Shown: piece after piece, positions 1 to 6,141 of the stretch | How the letters are laid out: each line of letters begins with the position of its first letter | Position numbering within the stretch: the stretch's first letter is position 1 | Notes under the pieces: model-generated | What the model saw: the letters and a program-made list of their open reading frames with translations, nothing else | The model's database searches: none | What the model was told of the DNA's origin: nothing | Origin: JBBDWZ01 sp050732575 | GTDB taxonomy: Bacteria; Gemmatimonadota; Gemmatimonadetes; Longimicrobiales; RSA9 | Length of the DNA: 7,935 nucleotides | Assembly: GCA_050732575.1 (NCBI GenBank) | Contig: JBOHRF010000234.1 | Span: 1-7,935 of the forward strand | Reading direction: 5' to 3' | Made by a program: the position numbers and the translations under genes

Positions 1-1914
1 GTCAGCGGCTATTTCGGCATAGTAGCCAAGGTGCCGCCCGCTGACATCCCCACGATCTGGCCACCCGCCGCGATTTTGCTGGCCGCGCTACTCCTGACAC
101 CCCGGCATTTTTGGTGGACCTACCTGTTCACCATCGGGCCTGCGCACATCTTTTTGTTCGTGCAGTGTATGCCCACCATGCCCGGGCCTACGATTGTGTT
201 TCAATTCCTTGGATATGCCGCACAAGGACTCTTGACCGCCGAGGCTTTGAGGCGCGTCGGTGGGCTGCCGTTTCGATTCCATGACCTGCAGTCCTCCGTT
301 CGTTACCTGGTCGTGGCCGGCGCAGTAGCAGCGACGGTCACATCCCTGATCGTCTACCTGTACCTGACCACGGGCTGGATTGACAATTACTGGCTGGTCT
401 GGCGCCAGCGCCTCCTGTCCAGCGTCATTCCTACCCTGACGCTGACACCGCTCATCGTGCTCGTCGTGAACGATTCCTTATCAAGCCTGCGGCGCACATC
501 GTTCCTGCGCATGCTGGAATTCGGCATTCTCATGTTGGCCATGGTTGCTGTTGCCTTCGCTGTTTTCGGCTGGCGAACACCCGGCCACCAGGCTGTACCC
601 GCACTGCTTTATGCGTTGCTGCCGTTACTGCTTTGGGCTGCCGTTCGTTTTGAGTTGTCCGGCCTCTACTGGTGTTTGGCCACCATTGCGTTCATTTCGC
701 TGTTCCACTCGTACCACGGTCGAGGGCCATTTCTGAATCTGACGCGCGCCGAGAATGTGTTCGCGCTGCAAATGTTCCTGGTCGCCATCTCGGTGCCCTT
801 GATCCTGCTGGCCGCACTCGTGAAAGAACGGCGTCGCTCCGAGCAGGCGATGCGGGACAGCGAACACCGCTACAGCATGGCCACGGCGGCTGGCGCATCA
901 GGCGTGTGGGATTGGCGGCTGACCACGGGCGAATTGTACCTGGACCCGGCACTAAAGGGCATGTTGGGCTTCGAAGACCACGAAATCCACAATACCATGG
1001 ACGCCTGGCTCCAGTGCATTCATCCCGATGATGTGCCCGCAGTTTCTGCCATCACCACCTCGCACCTGGAGGGCAGCATTCCGCTTCTGGAAGTGGAGCA
1101 TCGCGCGCGCCACAAGGATGGCAGTGAGCGTTGGTTTTTGTGCCGCGGCGTAGTCGTCGAGCGGGTCGATGGGATCCCGACTCGAATGATGGGAACGGAT
1201 ACTGACGTTACGGAGCGTAAGTTGGCCGAGCAGGAACTACGCAAGAGCAGCGAGCGCGTGCGCGAGCTGGCCGGCCGGCTCATTACAGCGCAAGAGGAAG
1301 AACGGCGCCGAATTGCCCGGGACTTGCACGATGACCTGAACCAGAAAGTGGCTGCCCTTTCCATTGAGATCAGTACCGTGCGGCTGCAACTGCCGGCAGC
1401 CGCCAGCGGCGTGAGTGAGAAGCTTGATCAGCTGCAATCGCGCACGTCCGAGCTGGTCAAGGACATTCGCGATTTGTCACATGAGATTCATCCGGCCACG
1501 CTCGAACACGCCGGCCTGGTCCCGGCCCTGACCTCGATGGCCGCGCAGCTCAAGCGCATGGAGGGCGTCGATGTGCAACTGGCGCTGCCCGATGGGTCCG
1601 TGGACATTCCGCAAAACGTGGCCATCTGCATCTATCGCGTTGCTCAGGAGTCCATCCGCAACGTAGTCCGCCATTCCGGAACGAAACGGGTTGCCATTGC
1701 ACTCCTCACCGATGAGCACCGCGTTACTCTGGTCGTTCGGGATTCGGGTCGCGGCTTCGATCAGGAGCGCGCCCGCGCCAATGGCGGCCTGGGCCTGATC
1801 AGCATCGAGGAGCGCGTGCGCTTGCTGAATGGGCGCGTCGATCTTCGGTCGCGGCCGGGCGCCGGTACTACGTTGCAGGTTCAGGTGCCGCTGTTCATGG
1901 CTGCGCTGGTCTAA
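1..1914 (+). CDS. MASE1-PAS sensor histidine kinase (HisKA_3/HATPase_c), 5'-truncated by window edge
   Basis: This is a membrane-bound sensor kinase of the NarX/DegS (HisKA_3) class, which autophosphorylates on His and normally passes phosphate to a LuxR/NarL-type response regulator. The frame is open from base 1. A GTG at 31 could act as a start, but the residues before it (SGYFGIVAK) continue into the WPPAA motif typical of MASE1, so the true start lies upstream of the window. In codons counted from base 1, about 1-275 form the multi-helix MASE1 sensor. About 285-405 are a PAS fold (GVWDW near the start, IHPDD, then a PAC segment ending in TDVTERK). The dimerisation/phosphoacceptor helix carries RRRIARDLHDD with His at codon 443. 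The ATPase has an N-box Asn near codon 554, a G1 box DSGRG from codon 581 and a G2 box GGLGL near codon 595. All catalytic motifs are intact. No response regulator follows it, so any partner is upstream or elsewhere. The signal sensed is unknown. Its stop is 15 bp from the convergent DUF3500 stop. Confidence 0.93.
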   Translation, partial: VSGYFGIVAKVPPADIPTIWPPAAILLAALLLTPRHFWWTYLFTIGPAHIFLFVQCMPTMPGPTIVFQFLGYAAQGLLTAEALRRVGGLPFRFHDLQSSVRYLVVAGAVAATVTSLIVYLYLTTGWIDNYWLVWRQRLLSSVIPTLTLTPLIVLVVNDSLSSLRRTSFLRMLEFGILMLAMVAVAFAVFGWRTPGHQAVPALLYALLPLLLWAAVRFELSGLYWCLATIAFISLFHSYHGRGPFLNLTRAENVFALQMFLVAISVPLILLAALVKERRRSEQAMRDSEHRYSMATAAGASGVWDWRLTTGELYLDPALKGMLGFEDHEIHNTMDAWLQCIHPDDVPAVSAITTSHLEGSIPLLEVEHRARHKDGSERWFLCRGVVVERVDGIPTRMMGTDTDVTERKLAEQELRKSSERVRELAGRLITAQEEERRRIARDLHDDLNQKVAALSIEISTVRLQLPAAASGVSEKLDQLQSRTSELVKDIRDLSHEIHPATLEHAGLVPALTSMAAQLKRMEGVDVQLALPDGSVDIPQNVAICIYRVAQESIRNVVRHSGTKRVAIALLTDEHRVTLVVRDSGRGFDQERARANGGLGLISIEERVRLLNGRVDLRSRPGAGTTLQVQVPLFMAALV

Positions 1915-1929
1915 CACCAACGCTGCGTT

Positions 1930-2964
1930 TTAGTGGGAGTGCACACCGCTGCGATAGTGCTCGCGCAGCAGGTCCCGACCAAAGTCGCCATCGAAATCGC
2001 GCCACACGGAGTGGATGTGGTTGGCCTCGTTCTGCGTGTTGTCGTATTCAATGAGGAACGTCGGTCCCTGGATGCGATAATAGTGCGGCCCGCCAACCTC
2101 GAGCGTGCCGGCCCAGGCAAACGTGACACGTCCAAAATCGGTGCGTTCCAGCCGGGCGCGTCGCTGGCGGGCCAGCTCGGGCGCCATTCGGTTCAGGTAT
2201 TCGTCGAGCAGTCGCACCAGCATGGTAGACTGATCCGGGCGCAGTTGCGTGCTCGGGATGCCGACCGGTGTCAGTGGATCGACTTTGGCCGCATTGCCCG
2301 TGATGATGTCACGCGGTGCTTCGGTGGCAATAATGGCAACCGCGCGCTGGGTAGCATCGAGTGCCGTGATGAGTGCGCGCGCCAGATCTTCTTCTGCGGC
2401 CAGCGCCCGCGTGCCCTGGCGCGAGCCGGTGCGTACGTGCGCTGGGTTGGCGCCAAAGAATGAGGGCGCCGTAGCAACCATGCTGTCGCCAGCCACGGTG
2501 AAGTTGAGGGAAAGATGATGGCCTTCGGTGCGCCAGCCCCAGCCTGCGCTGGTTGACGGTGAGCCGAAGACGGAAAAGAAGTAGCGTTCGGGGTCTCGCA
2601 CGTTTGCATCGCCGCCCAATTCACGCAACACCAGTTCCAGCTCCATGATCGTGTTCGCCTTCAGGTAGCCGCGCTGGCTCAGACCCGTTTGCAGCAACCG
2701 CCGGGCGGCAGTACGCTGAGCCTCAGTCATTTCTTTGAACGGCAAACCGCGGCGCTCGCGCGGAATGAAATGCCAGTTCAAACGTTCGGCGTCGGCCAGC
2801 TCGAACACGGCTTTCGCACGTTGCTCGGGCGAGAGCGAGGCCAAAAACTCAGTGGCCGCGCGCACCATCGCGGCATTCGGTTGTGAGGTCAGCACCCGGT
2901 GCATCATGGAGAGTGTGGGCAGGAGCAGTACCAGCGCCAGGACGTAAAGCCGGGGGTTTCTCAT
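1930..2964 (-). CDS. Exported DUF3500-family protein, function unknown
   Basis: The 344-residue product begins MRNPRLYVLALVLLLP, a short basic n-region plus hydrophobic core, so it is probably exported or membrane-tethered. An in-frame ATG 21 bp upstream (2985) exists, but the ATG at 2964 has a perfect AAGGAG six bases before it, which decides the start. The mature part shows the hallmarks I associate with DUF3500: W64-H-F-I-P then RRGL (64-73), RDPERYFFSVFG (123-134), GWGWRTEGHHLSLNF (141-155), FFGANPA (169-175), AWAG (284-287), YYRIQGPTFLIEYDN (295-309), NHIHSVWRD (315-323), and a C-terminal DFGRDLLREHY. The length fits a complete family member. The many invariant His, Trp and acidic residues could suggest metal binding or catalysis, but I know of no established activity. 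It is divergent from the fusion gene and convergent with the sensor kinase, so it is probably a single-gene unit. Confidence 0.9.
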   Translation of the reverse strand: MRNPRLYVLALVLLLPTLSMMHRVLTSQPNAAMVRAATEFLASLSPEQRAKAVFELADAERLNWHFIPRERRGLPFKEMTEAQRTAARRLLQTGLSQRGYLKANTIMELELVLRELGGDANVRDPERYFFSVFGSPSTSAGWGWRTEGHHLSLNFTVAGDSMVATAPSFFGANPAHVRTGSRQGTRALAAEEDLARALITALDATQRAVAIIATEAPRDIITGNAAKVDPLTPVGIPSTQLRPDQSTMLVRLLDEYLNRMAPELARQRRARLERTDFGRVTFAWAGTLEVGGPHYYRIQGPTFLIEYDNTQNEANHIHSVWRDFDGDFGRDLLREHYRSGVHSH

Positions 2965-3051
2965 CGGGGTCTCCTTGCCTACCATCGCCGGTCAGGAACT
3001 TGAGAGCCAGACCAATTTGCCAGGCGCGGGCGTTGCTGCCAACGTGAAAGC
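2965..3051. other. Divergent intergenic region between DUF3500 and fusion genes
   Basis: These 87 bases separate two divergent starts and should hold promoters for both genes if neither is read from further away. I found no convincing -35/-10 pair in either direction. A TTGAGA at 3000 and a TTGCCA at 3017 lack a suitable -10 box at the right spacing. The only clear signal is the DUF3500 ribosome binding site. The plus-strand ATG at 3052 has no good Shine-Dalgarno sequence, only GAAAG ending two bases before it. A TGA at 3001-3003 in the fusion frame, with no ATG, GTG or TTG between, makes 3052 the first possible start. Confidence 0.6.
2971..2976 (-). promoter_or_regulatory. Strong Shine-Dalgarno site of the DUF3500 gene
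   Basis: Read on the minus strand this is AAGGAG, six bases (ACCCCG) before the ATG at 2964. It is the best ribosome binding site in the window and fixes the DUF3500 start at 2964 rather than at the in-frame ATG at 2985. Confidence 0.85.
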
Positions 3052-6000
3052 ATGATTCAATCGCATCAACCTTCGTTTTCCGAGCGATCGGGGGCCGATC
3101 TGGCCCGCAGCATCTTTGGTATCGACGGCAGCACCACTCCGTTGCCCAGTGAACGCGACCAGAACTTTCGGCTGCAGGCCGCCAATGGCGCCCGGTTCGT
3201 GCTCAAAATCTCGCAAGCAGGCGAGGATCGTGCGCTATTGGCCTGTCAGAATGAGGTCATGGAACGGCTGAACGCAGCCGGCACGCGGTTCCGCTTCCCC
3301 CGTATTCGCCATTCGCTGAATCAGGAAGCAATCGTCGGTGTGACAGGTCCGGAGGGCGATCAGCACTGGCTGCGTCTGGTTGAATTCGTAGAAGGCACGC
3401 CGCTCGCGCTGGTGCGGCCTCACCCGCCCTCATTGCTGCGTGAAATCGGAGCCCTGCTGGGTACGGTCGACCGGGTTCTGCACGACTATCAGAATCCGGC
3501 CACCATCCGCCAGCTGCAATGGGATGGGTGCACGTCGGCCGCCGTCATCGCCGAGCACCTGGGCCGCTTGCCCGACGCGCGACGTTCGCGCGTCAAGGCT
3601 GTCCTCTCGCTGCTGGCCCGTGCCGCGCCGGTGCTCGACCAGTTGCGCCGCAGTGTCATTCACAATGACGGCAACGACTACAACCTGATCGTACGGCCGC
3701 CGGCGCCGGGCGCACCGTTAGAGCCCGTTCAGCTGGTTGGGCTCATCGATTTCGGTGACTTGCTGCAATCCTGGACCCTGGCTGAGGTGGCCGTAGCCGC
3801 GGCTTACGTCATGTTGGGCAAGAGTGATCCCATGGCCGCGGCCGCCGAGGTCGTTGCGGGCTATCACGCCGAATGGCCCATCCCGGAACCGGAATTCGAA
3901 GCCATTTATCCGCTCGTTTGCAGCCGCCTGGCGCTGAGCGTTACCCTCTCGGCGGCCCAACGAAGTGCTCGCCCTGACAACGAATACCTTTCGATTAGTG
4001 AAGCCGCGGCCTGGTCGATGCTCGAGCGACTGGCCAGGGTTGATCCCAGCTACGCGCACTATCGGTTTCGTGCCGCGTGTGGGCTGGAACCTTGTCCGGA
4101 CAACACCCGCGTGGTCGGATGGCTACGCGCGTATGGTCACACCGCTGCCGCCATCTTGCCGGAGCATGACCTCAATAACGCACGCGTCCTCGATTTTAGT
4201 GTCCAGAGCCTGGAATTCGGTGAGCAGGCCGGGGCTGAAGATCCCAACGTTTGGAGTAAGTCCATCAGCGCCGCGCTGCGTGCCCAGCGCGCCAACATCG
4301 GCATGGGTCGCTACGACGAAGTTCGTCCCTGGTACACGGCACCGGCCTTTCACGCGGAGTCCAATGGTGTCCCTGACTGGCGGACCATCCACATTGGCGT
4401 CGATCTATTTGCTGACCCTGGCACTGCGGTTTGCACGCCGTTCGATGGCGTGGTGCATTCCCTGTACAACAGTGCCGGCCATCTGGACTATGGACCGATC
4501 ATTATCCTGCGCCACGAGGTAGCAGACAGGACCACGTTCTTCACCTTGTATGGACATCTCTCGCTCGAATCACTCGAGGCGCTGCGCGTGGGCGCTGCCG
4601 TGCGTCGAGGCGAACGTATTGCCACGCTCGGATCAGCCAGTGTAAACGGAGGTTGGGCTCCACACCTGCATTTCCAGATCATTACTGACCTGATCGGCCA
4701 CGCGGGCGAGTTCCCGGGAGTTGCGCGGCCCAGTGAACGAGCGCTCTGGCTGTCCCTCTCACCCGATCCCAACCTGGTGCTGCGCCTGGCCCAGCTGGCG
4801 CCCGCGCCGCGCATCGATGCGGATGCCCTGCTCCAGGAGCGCCACGCGCGTATTGGGCCTTCGCTCAGCATTGCCTATCGTCACCCGCTGACTATCGTGC
4901 GTGGCTGGATGCAGAACCTGTTCGATGAGAACGGCCAGCCGTACCTCGATGCCGTCAACAACGTGGCCCACGTGGGACACTGTCATCCGCGCGTAGTGGA
5001 CGCGCTGCGCCGCCAGGCTGCCGTGCTCAATACCAACACGCGCTACCTGCACGAGAACCTGGTCGACTACGCCGAGCGACTCAGCGCAACGCTGCCCGCG
5101 CCGCTCTCCGTTTGTTATCTGGTTTGCTCGGGCAGTGAAGCCAACGAGCTGGCATTGCGCCTGGCGCGCGCCCATACTCGCCGCCATGCACGTGGTCACG
5201 GACCGGGCGATGTGATTGTCGTTGATGGCGCCTACCACGGCAACACTTCCGCATTGATCGAGCTGAGTCCGTACAAGTTCAATGGGCCGGGCGGTACGGG
5301 CTGCGCCGAGCACGTTCAGGTCGTGCCTCTGCCCGATCCCTATCGAGGCGCGTATCGCGGACAGCAGAGCGACGTTGGTCTTCGTTATGCCCATCACGTG
5401 CGCGCTGCCGTTGAGCACGTGCACGCGCGCAGCCGGCATGTGGCCGCGTTTTTCGCGGAACCGTTGCTGGGCTGTGGCGGGCAAATCGTGTTGCCCGATG
5501 GTTATCTGGAGGCCGCGTTTGCGCACGTGCGCGCGGCGGGCGGACTGTGCGTGGTCGACGAAGTGCAAACCGGGCTGGGCCGCGTGGGTTCACATTTCTG
5601 GGCCTTCCAGACGCAGAACGTGGTGCCCGACATCGTCACGGTCGGAAAACCGATCGGCAACGGACACCCGCTGGGCGCCGTGTTTACCACACCGGAAATC
5701 GCCGCATCCTTCGCCAACGGCATGGAGTACTTCAACACATTTGGCGGCAACCCGGTCTCCTGCGCGGTAGGCACTGCTGTTTTGGATGTGATTGCCGAAG
5801 AACGACTGCAACACAACGCACTGCGCGTAGGCGCCATCATGTTGAACGGCCTGCGCGAGCTGCAGTCTCGCCACGCACTGCTGGGTGACGTGCGCGGCCT
5901 GGGATTCTACCTGGGCGTCGAACTGGTGCTCGATCGCGAACGCCGCACGCCCGCCGGCGCATGTGCGGCCTACGTGGCCAACCGCATGCGCCAGCGTGGG

Positions 6001-6141
6001 ATCCTGCTCAGCACGGATGGACCCGATCACAATGTGCTCAAAATCAAACCGCCACTGGTATTCACGGAAGCCGATGCGCACAGACTGGTTGAGACCCTGG
6101 ACAGTGTGTTATATGAAAATGCGATACGGATCAACGGATAG
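3052..6141 (+). CDS. Trifunctional fusion: APH-type (hydroxylysine kinase-like) kinase + M23 peptidase + class III PLP phospho-lyase-like enzyme
   Basis: This 1029-residue protein has three enzyme-like parts and no signal peptide, so it is probably cytoplasmic. Residues about 10-340 are an APH/choline-kinase fold: K52 in FVLKIS, catalytic loop HNDGNDYN (H204, D206, N211) and IDFGD with metal-binding D233, closest in feel to hydroxylysine kinase (HYKK/AGPHD1). A linker of about 100 residues follows. Residues about 430-570 are an M23 metallopeptidase with all expected residues: H447 and D451 (HIGVD), H502 (YGHLS), H538 and H540 (HLH). Residues about 590-1029 are a class III aminotransferase fold: GSEAN (694-698), AYHGNT (727-732), DEVQTG from D836, and PLP lysine K866 in VGKPIGNG. 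Stretches such as NNVAHVGHCHP, GMEYFNTFGGNPVSCAVG and VLKIKPP strongly resemble human ETNPPL/PHYKPL, which eliminate phosphate and ammonia rather than transaminate. The likely pathway is phosphorylation of an amino alcohol or hydroxylysine, then phospho-elimination to an aldehyde. The exact substrate and the peptidase's role cannot be read from sequence. The end overlaps the amidase start by 23-29 bases. Confidence 0.92.
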   Translation: MIQSHQPSFSERSGADLARSIFGIDGSTTPLPSERDQNFRLQAANGARFVLKISQAGEDRALLACQNEVMERLNAAGTRFRFPRIRHSLNQEAIVGVTGPEGDQHWLRLVEFVEGTPLALVRPHPPSLLREIGALLGTVDRVLHDYQNPATIRQLQWDGCTSAAVIAEHLGRLPDARRSRVKAVLSLLARAAPVLDQLRRSVIHNDGNDYNLIVRPPAPGAPLEPVQLVGLIDFGDLLQSWTLAEVAVAAAYVMLGKSDPMAAAAEVVAGYHAEWPIPEPEFEAIYPLVCSRLALSVTLSAAQRSARPDNEYLSISEAAAWSMLERLARVDPSYAHYRFRAACGLEPCPDNTRVVGWLRAYGHTAAAILPEHDLNNARVLDFSVQSLEFGEQAGAEDPNVWSKSISAALRAQRANIGMGRYDEVRPWYTAPAFHAESNGVPDWRTIHIGVDLFADPGTAVCTPFDGVVHSLYNSAGHLDYGPIIILRHEVADRTTFFTLYGHLSLESLEALRVGAAVRRGERIATLGSASVNGGWAPHLHFQIITDLIGHAGEFPGVARPSERALWLSLSPDPNLVLRLAQLAPAPRIDADALLQERHARIGPSLSIAYRHPLTIVRGWMQNLFDENGQPYLDAVNNVAHVGHCHPRVVDALRRQAAVLNTNTRYLHENLVDYAERLSATLPAPLSVCYLVCSGSEANELALRLARAHTRRHARGHGPGDVIVVDGAYHGNTSALIELSPYKFNGPGGTGCAEHVQVVPLPDPYRGAYRGQQSDVGLRYAHHVRAAVEHVHARSRHVAAFFAEPLLGCGGQIVLPDGYLEAAFAHVRAAGGLCVVDEVQTGLGRVGSHFWAFQTQNVVPDIVTVGKPIGNGHPLGAVFTTPEIAASFANGMEYFNTFGGNPVSCAVGTAVLDVIAEERLQHNALRVGAIMLNGLRELQSRHALLGDVRGLGFYLGVELVLDRERRTPAGACAAYVANRMRQRGILLSTDGPDHNVLKIKPPLVFTEADAHRLVETLDSVLYENAIRING

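Noticed and set aside
31..33. GTG as the start of the sensor kinase
   Set aside because: The frame is open upstream to base 1 and the preceding residues read as MASE1 sequence, so the gene is cut by the window edge rather than starting here.
1915..1932. Small inverted repeat AACG-CTG-CGTT followed by Ts between the convergent genes
   Set aside because: The stem is only 4 bp with a 3-base loop, and the T run is short. It is too weak to call a bidirectional terminator.
2965..2985. Upstream ATG at 2985 for the DUF3500 gene (seven extra residues)
   Set aside because: The AAGGAG site lies between the two ATGs, placed ideally for the ATG at 2964, and the shorter form gives a normal signal peptide.
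3000..3030. TTGAGA and TTGCCA as possible -35 boxes for the fusion gene
   Set aside because: Neither has an acceptable -10 element 16-18 bases downstream. The second would place the -10 against the start codon.
4759..5568. Long minus-strand open frame of 269 codons
   Set aside because: It is antisense to the PLP domain, where every expected catalytic motif is present on the plus strand. The product (repeated His/Gln/Val-rich text with no motifs) looks like a GC-rich shadow frame.
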